Positions 1-6,870 are shown, counted from the stretch's first letter. The stretch: DNA of 11,333 nt from Microcaldota archaeon (GCA_027074515.1 JALTCQ010000016.1:1-11333), one strand, 5' to 3'. Made by a program: numbers and translations. Notes: generated from the letters alone by a model not told the origin.

Positions 1-2
1 TG

Positions 3-1580
3 CTTGATGGCAGGGCAGATGTGGGCATAATTGCAAAGTACGAGGGCAACACGCCCTACTTTGAGATTGTTAGTTCACCGCTGCGGCCCACTGCCGCGAC
101 CCTCGTCAAGTCTGCCCTACAGCTGAGCTTACTGAACCTTGCTGGCCAGGCCGTGGGGGAGATGAGCACGTCCTTCCAGAAGGTGCTTTCAGGCTTGCGC
201 AACGCGAGGGAGCAGCTTGTCACAATGGAGTCTTCCATGTCTGATTCCGAATCACGCATCCGTGACATTCAGAGGGGTCTCCCAGACGTTTTTGAGTTCC
301 GCACCTACGTTGATGCGATGGGCTCGTACGAATCTAAGATCGACACGTATGTGGGGAAGATTGAGACGTATAGGTCCCGTATCAAGGGATACATCCGTGA
401 TCTCAGCGAGATTGAGTCGGATCTGGAGAAGGCGAAGCAGTCGGAGGATTCCTTGCGCGCGGATCTCCAGTCCAAGAAATCGGAGCTGGACTACGCATCC
501 CAACAGATCCTTGCTGCGGAGAACGATCTGGACGCAGCTCTCCAGTACATTGACCAGAACAGCGAGGCATATAACTACGTGCGCAGCGCGCAGCAACGTC
601 TGAATACAGTTAGATCCGCAGTAGATGACGCGAGGGACGCAGTGAACACCGCGATAGCATACCTTGACGACACCCCTATTGACCAATATCTTGCCAAGGT
701 TCGCTCCACGAAGGCCAGTTTAGAGGAAACCTACGACGACTTGGGCGAGGTTGAAAATGATCTGCGAAGCATGAAGGCATCCATTGAAACCCAGCGTGCC
801 CAGCTCTCGGATCAGTTAGACGACCTGGAGGCGAAGGAACGAGATGCCAACGCGAACATATCCTTGCTCATAAATGGTCTGGACGATGCAAAGCGCCGCT
901 TGACCAGCACAGCCCTTGCGCTGAACTTCGGTCCGATCTCCCTGGAGCAGCTACCGCAGCTACGCTATCGTGAAGTTTTGCACCTTCCCAAGTCTGGAAG
1001 CAACTACTATCCCTTCATTATCGCCCTTGACGTCCTGATGGTGGGGCTTCTCCTTCCTGTGGTGATGCGGAGCCGAGAGAGGGACCAGGGGGTGGAGACG
1101 CGCCTTCGGGTGCTTCGTGTCTCGCCGTTCTCCATCGTGGTGGGCCGGTATATCATATATGTCTCTTTTGTGTTCTTACAGGCACTCATTGTTCTCCTCA
1201 TTGGCGCTGCTGCGGGATACTTGCCGTATTCTTACGTTTCACAAGGTGTTGTCGCGCTTTTCTTCTCTACGATGTTCGTTGTCGCACTTGGGCTTATAGT
1301 TGCCTCTGCGATTTCTAACGTAGTTGTAGGCTTCATGACCGTGGTGCTCCTTGAGGTTATTTTCGTTCTTCTCTCTGGGCGGCTAGTGCCAATTGAGCTC
1401 ATGTCTCCCACCATGCGCTTCATCGCGTCCACGTCTCCGCTCGCTGTGGTGTCTGCGTTTTTGGAAGCGTCAACGCTTGTGGGCTACGTTAGCCCGTTTT
1501 TGCTTACTGTTGTGCTTGGTTCGGCCATTGTTCTCGCTCTCGCGTCGGCAGCGCTTCTTTCGCGCCCCCAGCCAGAGTGA
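3..1580 (+). CDS. ABC-2 type transporter permease with long coiled-coil ectodomain (5' partial)
   Basis: The reading frame is open from base 3, so the gene begins outside the window; the GTG at 21 has no ribosome binding site and lies inside the phrase DGRADVGII, which resembles the region after the first membrane helix of ABC-2 permeases. About 280 residues of heptad-rich, charged sequence follow (roughly bases 150-890), predicted as a long extracytoplasmic coiled coil. The C-terminal third has about five hydrophobic segments (near bases 1005-1070, 1130-1220, 1240-1310, 1315-1390 and 1490-1560). A charged cytoplasmic loop with MRSRERDQG follows the first of these, as in ABC-2 and YhgE/Pip-like proteins. 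The ATPase partner and the first helix are presumably upstream. Substrate is unknown; export or cell-surface work is inferred from the family only. Confidence 0.72.
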   Translation, partial: LDGRADVGIIAKYEGNTPYFEIVSSPLRPTAATLVKSALQLSLLNLAGQAVGEMSTSFQKVLSGLRNAREQLVTMESSMSDSESRIRDIQRGLPDVFEFRTYVDAMGSYESKIDTYVGKIETYRSRIKGYIRDLSEIESDLEKAKQSEDSLRADLQSKKSELDYASQQILAAENDLDAALQYIDQNSEAYNYVRSAQQRLNTVRSAVDDARDAVNTAIAYLDDTPIDQYLAKVRSTKASLEETYDDLGEVENDLRSMKASIETQRAQLSDQLDDLEAKERDANANISLLINGLDDAKRRLTSTALALNFGPISLEQLPQLRYREVLHLPKSGSNYYPFIIALDVLMVGLLLPVVMRSRERDQGVETRLRVLRVSPFSIVVGRYIIYVSFVFLQALIVLLIGAAAGYLPYSYVSQGVVALFFSTMFVVALGLIVASAISNVVVGFMTVVLLEVIFVLLSGRLVPIELMSPTMRFIASTSPLAVVSAFLEASTLVGYVSPFLLTVVLGSAIVLALASAALLSRPQPE

Positions 1581-1581
1581 G

Positions 1582-1674
1582 TTATAAATCGGTTGTTTTG
1601 GGTTTCAAACCCGCGAGCCCATTATGTATAAAAGCCCCTTCTGTTTTCCGAACGGACCGCTTATAATTTTCCGA
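1582..1674 (+). promoter_or_regulatory. Promoter region of the ribonucleotide reductase genes (three TATA-like boxes)
   Basis: Three archaeal TATA-like boxes precede the reductase: TTATAAAT at 1582-1589, GTATAAAAG at 1626-1634 and TTATAATTTT at 1661-1670. With a usual spacing near 25 bases, they would start transcripts around 1611, 1655 and 1691. The last would place the 5' end just before the ribosome binding site. The octamer TTTTCCGA occurs twice (1644-1651 and 1667-1674), and TCCGAACGGA (1647-1656) is an imperfect dyad. Which box is used cannot be told by reading. Confidence 0.55.
1600..1612. repeat. 13-bp palindrome GGGTTTCAAACCC
   Basis: A perfect 6-bp inverted repeat around a single central base lies 10 bases after the first TATA-like box and 13 before the second. 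The position suits an operator or a small hairpin, but it is short enough to be chance. It partly resembles a tRNA T-arm, without the rest of a tRNA. Confidence 0.35.
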
Positions 1675-1694
1675 TGGGCAGATACGAGGGGCGA

Positions 1695-1700
1695 GGGAGG
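1695..1700 (+). promoter_or_regulatory. Ribosome binding site of nrdJ (GGGAGG)
   Basis: GGGAGG sits 7 bases before the ATG at 1708 and decides the start. The earlier in-frame ATG at 1624 has no such site and would run through two of the three TATA-like boxes. Confidence 0.8.
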
Positions 1701-1707
1701 TATTTGC

Positions 1708-4335
1708 ATGATTGGCAGGGAAGCAGAGAAGGAGTTTACCCTCGAAGATTTGAAAGATTTGGAAAGCATACGGAAGTTTTTGAAAGTGGTTGACGGCACG
1801 GAGCTTGGTGCTCTTTACGATCTCTTTATGCAGGCGGGTTTCACGGAAGAGGACGCGAGAATGCTTCAGGCCTTCGAAGAGATGTTCAGAAACCCCGGAA
1901 AGATGGCTTCGAAGGTTCCAAAGGAGTGGCTGGATAAGTATAGGGGGGCGTACTACTACCTGCGTACACTTCTCAGCCTTGGGGAGCTCCCCCGAAAGGA
2001 TAACTACACTAGGGGAAACGCTCTCGCCGAAAACATCTACCGTCGCAAGTATTTCTTGAAAGACAGAAAGAACGAACCCGTGGAAACGCGACCCGAGGAC
2101 GTGTTTGCCCGTGTTGCATCCTTCGTCGCCGCGGTGGAGAAAGATCACCTTGGCTGGGCAAAGATATGGTATGAAGACATGTTCAACGGTTATTTCCTTC
2201 CTGCTGGCCGTGTTCTGGCCGGCGCTGGCGATCTCTACCGTGTGAAGACGTTGGCCAACTGTTTTTCCCTGATAATCAAAGAGGACAGCATCGAGGGTAT
2301 CTACGAAACCGCGTACAAGGCAGCGCGAACGTACTCCTACGGAGGGGGCGTTGGCATCGATGTGACGCCGTTGCGACCCATGGGCATGCCCGTGCACAAC
2401 GCTGCTGAGACCACCACAGGGCCCACTTCTTTCATGCAGCTGTACTCTTTGACCACGGGGATCATTGGACAGGCGGGGCGGCGTGGTGCACTAATGATAA
2501 CAATTGACGTTAAGCATCCGGACGTTGTGGAGTTCATAAACGTGAAGCGCAAGCCAGACTGGGTTGCAAAGAAGATTTTGGAACAGTTGCGCCTTTCCGG
2601 CAAGTTTAACGAGGAAGAGTTACGCGAGATAGAGAAAGCAATCGTGGACAACGCCCAGATCCGCTTTGCCAACATTTCGGTAAAGGTATCGGACGAGTTC
2701 ATGAACGCGGTGAGGGAACAGAACCAGTACGGGACGGACAAGATCCTCGTCTACAAGAAGAACTACAAGGGCATCCACTGGTCCTTTTACCAGGACCGTG
2801 ACGGACACTACTCCTACGGCATCCCGTCTCGCGATCTCAGCCTCTACGAGTTCGTAGGAGCCTTTGACAACGTGGATGAGTTAAACAGCTTCTTGCGTAG
2901 TTATGGCGTTTCCGTGGGCGAAGATGAGCTAAATGACGCGAACCTGCGGGACATATACGGGGACTTCGTTGTGGAGCTCAAGGACCGGGACTACGATCTT
3001 GCCATCCACTACTCTGGGGATTTTCTTCTCTACTACGCCAACGAGGCTGCTGGAGAGATGAAGCGGCTCGTGAAGGCGAGGGATATATGGAACGAGTTCG
3101 TAGAGAGCAACTACAAGACGGCGGAGCCAGGGATCATGTTCTGGACGCGCATGGTTCGGTACTCCTCTTCCAACTACGTGGGCGCTCCAATAATAGGCAC
3201 CAACCCGTGCTCTGAGGTGCCCCTGGAGGACGGAGGAGCTTGCAACCTCGGATCCATTTCTCTTCCGCGCATGGTGGACGATCCATATACGGAGAACGCG
3301 AGGATAAACTGGGATCGCTTCAGGACAACGGTCCAGCATCTCATCCGTCTCCTGGACGATGTGGTAGATTGGAACAGCTATATGAACGCCCTTCCGGAAC
3401 AGAGGGAGGCAGCGAAGAGAACAAGAAGGGTTGGCGCGGGATACATGGGGCTTGCGGATCTATTGAACATGCTGGGCTACGCCTACGACTCGGAGGAAGG
3501 AATAAAGATTATCGAGGACGTTACTCGCTTTTACGCCAACGAAGCGTACTCTTACTCAGCTGACCTTGCCGTTGAGAAGGGTACGTTCCCGCTCTGGGAC
3601 TATGAGAAGTATTCACGGGGGCCGTTCTTCCAAGAGGCCCTCTCCGACAAGGTGAAGGAGAAGATACGCCGCCAGGGGTTGCGGAACGTGGCCCTCCTTT
3701 CCATGGCGCCAACGGGTTCACTTTCAAACATCGCCCTCGGCGTTGTCGTCAACGGGAAGAACTATCTCGGCGTTTCCTCGGGGATTGAACCGGTGTTTGC
3801 TTTGTACTATACGCGCAGGTCTGAATCGCTCTCCAAGGACGGGGACCTCTACTTCAAGGTCTTCCACCCGCCCGTGCAGGCGTATCTCGATATGAATGGG
3901 CTGTCTGAGGAGGCACAGAAGCGAGACCTCCACGAAATCCTGCCCGAACACTTCTTCCGAACGGCCCACGAGATCGACCCCATGATGCGCGTTAGGATTC
4001 AGGGAGTCATACAGAAGTACGTTGATCACTCGATTTCCTCCACAGTGAACCTGCCAGAAGACATTCATCCAGAGGTGATCTCAGAGATTTATTTAGCTGC
4101 ATGGGAGCACGGGCTGAAGGGGATCACGATCTACCGCGATGGCTCCAGATTCCCTGTGCTCTCCGTTGACGGAAAGAAAACGGAGTTCCAAGAGTTCAAG
4201 GACAGGATTTTTGTGCTTGAAAGGGATGGAGAAGAGGTAAAGCTGCGCGGAGACGATGTTATCGTTCTTCCGGACGGGCGGTTGACTACAGTTTACCACG
4301 CGGTAAAGGAGGGGATATTGAATGTTGCTGATTGA
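1708..4335 (+). CDS. nrdJ: Class II ribonucleotide reductase, catalytic chain (split form)
   Basis: Adenosylcobalamin-dependent reduction of ribonucleotides to deoxyribonucleotides in the cytoplasm, 875 aa. Visible motifs: ANCFSL with C185 (first active-site disulfide cysteine); SYGGGVGIDVTPLRP near 209-223; NPCSE at 499-503, giving the N-C-E catalytic triad with C501 as the thiyl cysteine; C512 in ACNLGS (second disulfide cysteine); PTGS at 668-671 (phosphate loop); GITIYRDGSR at 805-814, where the barrel ends. No N-terminal ATP-cone is evident. Two segments look inserted relative to typical class II enzymes, near 290-320 and 335-450. Full-length NrdJ normally continues into a TSCPD domain and a Cys-rich tail. 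Here the chain stops after a further 60 residues without any Cys pair, and the missing part is in the next gene, which overlaps it by 14 bases. The start is set by GGGAGG at 1695-1700. Confidence 0.95.
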   Translation: MIGREAEKEFTLEDLKDLESIRKFLKVVDGTELGALYDLFMQAGFTEEDARMLQAFEEMFRNPGKMASKVPKEWLDKYRGAYYYLRTLLSLGELPRKDNYTRGNALAENIYRRKYFLKDRKNEPVETRPEDVFARVASFVAAVEKDHLGWAKIWYEDMFNGYFLPAGRVLAGAGDLYRVKTLANCFSLIIKEDSIEGIYETAYKAARTYSYGGGVGIDVTPLRPMGMPVHNAAETTTGPTSFMQLYSLTTGIIGQAGRRGALMITIDVKHPDVVEFINVKRKPDWVAKKILEQLRLSGKFNEEELREIEKAIVDNAQIRFANISVKVSDEFMNAVREQNQYGTDKILVYKKNYKGIHWSFYQDRDGHYSYGIPSRDLSLYEFVGAFDNVDELNSFLRSYGVSVGEDELNDANLRDIYGDFVVELKDRDYDLAIHYSGDFLLYYANEAAGEMKRLVKARDIWNEFVESNYKTAEPGIMFWTRMVRYSSSNYVGAPIIGTNPCSEVPLEDGGACNLGSISLPRMVDDPYTENARINWDRFRTTVQHLIRLLDDVVDWNSYMNALPEQREAAKRTRRVGAGYMGLADLLNMLGYAYDSEEGIKIIEDVTRFYANEAYSYSADLAVEKGTFPLWDYEKYSRGPFFQEALSDKVKEKIRRQGLRNVALLSMAPTGSLSNIALGVVVNGKNYLGVSSGIEPVFALYYTRRSESLSKDGDLYFKVFHPPVQAYLDMNGLSEEAQKRDLHEILPEHFFRTAHEIDPMMRVRIQGVIQKYVDHSISSTVNLPEDIHPEVISEIYLAAWEHGLKGITIYRDGSRFPVLSVDGKKTEFQEFKDRIFVLERDGEEVKLRGDDVIVLPDGRLTTVYHAVKEGILNVAD
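4305..4314 (+). promoter_or_regulatory. Ribosome binding site of the reductase tail gene (AAAGGAGGGG)
   Basis: A strong purine-rich site lies inside the end of nrdJ, 7 bases before the ATG at 4322. A TGA in the new frame (4319-4321) stands directly before that ATG. So the small gene has its own start and is not simply the tail of a broken longer frame. Confidence 0.82.
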
Positions 4336-4870
4336 GCCGGGTACGACTTTAAAGGAGTTGAGGGAAGACGTAGGGCTTGTAATCCCGCCTGTTCCCGAGA
4401 AGCTGGACGCAAAGGTCTATTCCGTGGATGGAGGGACTGTGACCGTTGCGTACACACTGGAGGGGAACGAGCCGAGGATCTACCAGATCATTATCTCTTC
4501 GCCCGCTGGTGATTATGCCAAGGTAAATCCATTCCTCTCCGCCCTTGTTCGGGTTGGTGTTCGCTACGGCGACGTGCTCGAACTTCTCCGCTCCACGAGG
4601 GATCCCATACTTTCAAGCGTTGCAGATGCAGTTCAAGATTTCCTCTCCGAGTTCGGTATCATGCCGGCGCCCAGGAAGGAGTACGAAAAGGCGGTGCAGC
4701 CGTCCATCCTCTCATTTGCTTTGAATTCAGAGAAAAAGCGAGACATTGCGGTGGACGACGATTCTAACCTGCAAATCTGCCCAGTGTGCGGCCAGAGAAC
4801 GCTGAAGGTGGAGAACGGCTGCGAGACGTGTATAAACCCGGAGTGCGGGTATTCTAAGTGCGATCACTGA
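4322..4870 (+). CDS. nrdJb: Class II ribonucleotide reductase, C-terminal TSCPD-like / zinc ribbon / redox-tail chain
   Basis: 182 aa. Residues about 30-120 follow the pattern of the TSCPD domain that ends most NrdJ proteins (a strand pair around KVYSVDG and VTVAYTLEGNEP, then SALVRVGVRYGDVLELL), but the TSCPD signature itself has decayed to RDPILSSVADA with no cysteine. The C-terminus has C153-P-V-C156 and C167-E-T-C170, a likely zinc ribbon, then C175-GYSK-C180, the CX4C pair expected to re-reduce the active-site disulfide C185/C512 of the large chain. The two chains should therefore form one enzyme, with reduction acting between chains. The symbol is borrowed from the NrdJa/NrdJb split in Pseudomonas. 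It is translationally coupled to nrdJ, and its 3' end overlaps the opposing adenosyltransferase gene by 17 bases. Confidence 0.85.
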   Translation: MLLIEPGTTLKELREDVGLVIPPVPEKLDAKVYSVDGGTVTVAYTLEGNEPRIYQIIISSPAGDYAKVNPFLSALVRVGVRYGDVLELLRSTRDPILSSVADAVQDFLSEFGIMPAPRKEYEKAVQPSILSFALNSEKKRDIAVDDDSNLQICPVCGQRTLKVENGCETCINPECGYSKCDH

Positions 4871-5375
4871 CCCACGGGATTTCCTCTCCGCCTCTTTTCT
4901 TGTTCGTCCAGCGCGCCAGGGCGAAGAGGTAGTCGGAGAGGCGGTTTACGTATGCCAGCGCTTTCTTGTCCAGCCAGTCCTTGCCTCTTGCAAAGGCCAC
5001 GAGTTTCCTCTCCGCTCTTCGGCAGACAGCGCGAGCGTAATGAATTTTTGCTGCCAGCGGATCTGTGAAGCGGAGGATGAAGTGATTCAGATCGCCGGTT
5101 TCGCTCCACATCTCGTCGATACGCTTCTCCAGTTCTTCTGCAGAGCCGTTGAACGCGTATTTGCCATCTGACATGATGTGGGCGTTGAGCTGCATGAGTG
5201 TTGCAATGATCTTTTCCATCTCGGCAGAATCTTCCATCTCCGCGGCGATTATTCCGAGAAGTGATGCGAGTTCGTCAATTTCGCCGATTACTTCTGCCTC
5301 TGGACAATCTTTCGGTTTTCTCTTCGTGCCTATGCTTGTTTCTCCCGAGTCGCCAGTCTTTGTGTATATGGGCAT
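4854..5375 (-). CDS. pduO: PduO-type cob(I)alamin adenosyltransferase
   Basis: 173 aa, full length for the family. It transfers the 5'-deoxyadenosyl group of ATP to cob(I)alamin, making adenosylcobalamin. Diagnostic features are the N-terminal ATP-binding motif YTKTGDSGETS (residues 4-14), RAVCRRAER (115-123) and NRLSDYLF (144-151), all standard in PduO/MMAB enzymes. The ATG at 5375 has no ribosome binding site; an AT-rich box centred about 25 bases upstream fits a leaderless transcript. The gene is convergent with the class II reductase, which needs exactly this cofactor, and the 3' ends overlap. The functional link is strong on family knowledge; joint regulation is only inferred. Confidence 0.94.
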   Translation of the reverse strand: MPIYTKTGDSGETSIGTKRKPKDCPEAEVIGEIDELASLLGIIAAEMEDSAEMEKIIATLMQLNAHIMSDGKYAFNGSAEELEKRIDEMWSETGDLNHFILRFTDPLAAKIHYARAVCRRAERKLVAFARGKDWLDKKALAYVNRLSDYLFALARWTNKKRGGEEIPWVSDRT

Positions 5376-5394
5376 AATATGTTAACAGCGTTAC

Positions 5395-5405
5395 GAAATA
5401 TTAAC
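5395..5405. promoter_or_regulatory. Shared AT-rich core promoter for two divergent leaderless genes
   Basis: The 50-bp gap between pduO (-) and the HTH gene (+) has one clear AT-rich box, GAAATATTAAC, with AATATT at 5397-5402 as its symmetric core. Its centre is about 25 bases from the ATG at 5375 and about 26 from the GTG at 5426. Both distances match the TATA-to-start spacing of archaeal leaderless genes, so one element may serve both directions. GTTAAC (5381-5386) beside it is another small palindrome. Confidence 0.55.
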
Positions 5406-5425
5406 CCTTGCATCGTATTCCTATC

Positions 5426-5716
5426 GTGTTCAAGTGTGAGTTTTCCGTGCGGTTCGTTCTGCCGAGGATACGGGTGGCTCTTGCAAGGGAGCTGCACTCC
5501 CGCGGTTATTCAGTTAGCCAGATCGCTCGGATGCTCGATATGACTCCTGCAGCCGTTTCTCAGTACCTTTCTGGCAAGAGGGGCAAGAGCATTCCTTCTG
5601 AATACCTTCCAGACATCCACCGGCTCGCAGATCGCCTCGTTGCGGGTGAAGACATCTCTGATGGCATCTGTGAGCTCTGTGGAAAAATTAGGGAGAGGGA
5701 AAGGGTCAGCGCGTGA
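5426..5716 (+). CDS. Small HTH transcriptional regulator, COG2522-like, with CxxC
   Basis: 96 aa from the GTG at 5426. A helix-turn-helix of the XRE/Cro kind is clear at about 28-52 (SVSQIARMLDMTPAAVSQYLSGKRG). The N-terminal KCEF..RFVLPRIR matches the start of archaeal COG2522 regulators, which typically begin near a PCE motif. The C-terminus has C82-E-L-C85; with C4 these may bind a metal or sense redox state. A TTG at 5408 would add six residues, but the box centred near 5399 places the transcript start at about 5426, favouring the GTG as a leaderless start. It is divergent from pduO and overlaps the convergent tyrS by 11 bases. Targets are unknown; control of pduO, the reductase or itself is a guess from position. 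Confidence 0.8.
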   Translation: MFKCEFSVRFVLPRIRVALARELHSRGYSVSQIARMLDMTPAAVSQYLSGKRGKSIPSEYLPDIHRLADRLVAGEDISDGICELCGKIRERERVSA

Positions 5717-6758
5717 CGTTGAACTCTGGTAACCCGTGCTTCTCGAAGTATTCACGCACAGGGGCAAGCGTCTCAATGAGCCACTCTGCCACGGCGTTCT
5801 TCAGGTCCAATGGGTGCAGTTTGCCCTCCACGAAGTCCCTCTCCAGTTCCTCGTAGCGATAGTACTCCACAGTGCCTCCGAACCTCTCCGGGCGTTCGAC
5901 GACGAGCACTTCCTTGTCGTCCCTTCCGCGGAGGATGATGTTCTTGACGATATCGATCACTGGGTTGTTCTCCACCACGCCTGCAGGGCAGTAGGCGTTC
6001 TTCATCTTCCTCTTTATGTCCTCCGGCGAGTCGTGGACGTATATGGCCGTTTCTGGCTTGCTCTTGCTCATTTTCAGATCTTCGGCACCGACCTCTTTAC
6101 CCATGCGCTTGCCTGCCTGAAGACCCAACAACAAGTGGTGGTGCACGAGCACCGGCTTCTTCCAGCCCATCTTCTCCGCCACTTCTCGGGCTAGAATGTT
6201 CACCTTTCTCTGGTCCATTCCGAGCTGGCAGATATCCACGTCCAGTTCGAATATGTCCGTCGCCTGCATAAGGGGGTATACGAGGAAAGATGCTTTCTGC
6301 ATCTCCACTGCCTTTCTGCCCATGATTGTGCCGGCTCGCTTGATTCGGTCGATGGTTACCGCCGTTGAAATCTTGAGGAAGCGTTCCCAGTACTCAGTGC
6401 GCTCAATGAGCTCGGAAGCCCATACGATCCTGATGTCCTTTGCGCCGAGTAGTTCCCAGACCTTCTTGAAGTACTCGCCCGCCTCGTGAATCTTCTCCAT
6501 ATCGCCGCCCAGCTTGTTGTTCAGGTATGCGTGCCAGTCGGCGAGGAGGATCATAAAATCAACGCCTGCGTCGGCCAGATCCTTTGCCTTGATTGCTCTC
6601 TGAAGACCTGAACCGATGTGCGCGTATCCGGACGGCTCAAATCCGTCGTATGCTTTCGGATGCTCCTTCGTTTCCAATAACTGTCTCAGTTCCTCTTCAG
6701 TTACAATTTCCTCGGTTGGTCTAAGGGCTATTAACCGCATTCTCTCCTCAATGTCCAT
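5706..6758 (-). CDS. tyrS: Tyrosyl-tRNA synthetase, archaeal type
   Basis: 350 aa class I aminoacyl-tRNA synthetase that charges tRNA-Tyr. Seen: AYDGFEPSG with the tyrosine-pocket Y37, the HIGH-type motif HIGS at 47-50, YPLMQATDIFEL and LGMDQRK (substrate-pocket segment of archaeal and eukaryotic TyrRS), and KMSKS at 229-233. It is somewhat longer than the roughly 306 aa Methanocaldococcus enzyme. An upstream in-frame ATG at 6782 would add eight residues, but GGAGGTG at 6765-6771 lies 6 bases before the ATG at 6758, so that is the start. It has its own promoter and appears monocistronic; the 3' end overlaps the opposing HTH gene. Confidence 0.95.
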   Translation of the reverse strand: MDIEERMRLIALRPTEEIVTEEELRQLLETKEHPKAYDGFEPSGYAHIGSGLQRAIKAKDLADAGVDFMILLADWHAYLNNKLGGDMEKIHEAGEYFKKVWELLGAKDIRIVWASELIERTEYWERFLKISTAVTIDRIKRAGTIMGRKAVEMQKASFLVYPLMQATDIFELDVDICQLGMDQRKVNILAREVAEKMGWKKPVLVHHHLLLGLQAGKRMGKEVGAEDLKMSKSKPETAIYVHDSPEDIKRKMKNAYCPAGVVENNPVIDIVKNIILRGRDDKEVLVVERPERFGGTVEYYRYEELERDFVEGKLHPLDLKNAVAEWLIETLAPVREYFEKHGLPEFNVTR

Positions 6759-6764
6759 GTTTTG

Positions 6765-6771
6765 CACCTCC
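6765..6771 (-). promoter_or_regulatory. Ribosome binding site of tyrS (GGAGGTG)
   Basis: On the minus strand GGAGGTG lies 6 bases before the ATG at 6758. It falls within the alternative eight-residue extension and so argues against that longer start. Confidence 0.8.
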
Positions 6772-6813
6772 AGAAGCACCAAGGGCTAGGAAGATCGGGG
6801 TAGAATCAGCGCC

Positions 6814-6823
6814 GGATATAAAG
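6814..6823 (-). promoter_or_regulatory. TATA box of tyrS
   Basis: The minus strand reads CTTTATATCC. Transcription should begin near 6793, giving a leader of about 35 bases that carries the ribosome binding site. Confidence 0.6.
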
Positions 6824-6857
6824 GTATTCACCCACGGCAAGAAAGAGGGCACGGGGG

Positions 6858-6870
6858 AATAAAAAACAAA
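6858..6870 (-). terminator. T-rich terminator of the ABC transporter operon
   Basis: The minus strand reads TTTGTTTTTTATT, starting three bases after the stop codon of the last permease. No stable hairpin precedes it, which fits archaeal oligo-T termination. Confidence 0.55.

Noticed and set aside
252..686. Minus-strand open frame opposite the coiled-coil region
   Set aside because: No start signal or family resemblance; explained as a shadow of the coiled-coil coding frame.
1595..1620. tRNA T-arm-like sequence
   Set aside because: GGGTTTCAAACCC resembles a T-arm, but the loop does not fit TTCRA and no acceptor, D or anticodon arm can be placed.
1624..1707. N-terminal extension of the reductase from the ATG at 1624
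   Set aside because: It has no ribosome binding site, covers two TATA-like boxes, and the residues do not resemble NrdJ; GGGAGG before 1708 sets the start.
2200..4300. Intein in the reductase, common in archaeal NrdJ
   Set aside because: The motifs around the active-site cysteines and the phosphate loop read continuously, with no intein splice motifs or homing endonuclease motifs; the extra segments are too short.
4319..4335. Programmed or erroneous frameshift joining the two reductase genes
   Set aside because: Possible, but the second gene has a strong ribosome binding site and ATG with an in-frame TGA immediately before it, so independent initiation is simpler.
5736..6489. Plus-strand open frames opposite tyrS
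   Set aside because: They are mirror frames of a clearly coding gene with intact synthetase motifs and show no recognisable family features.
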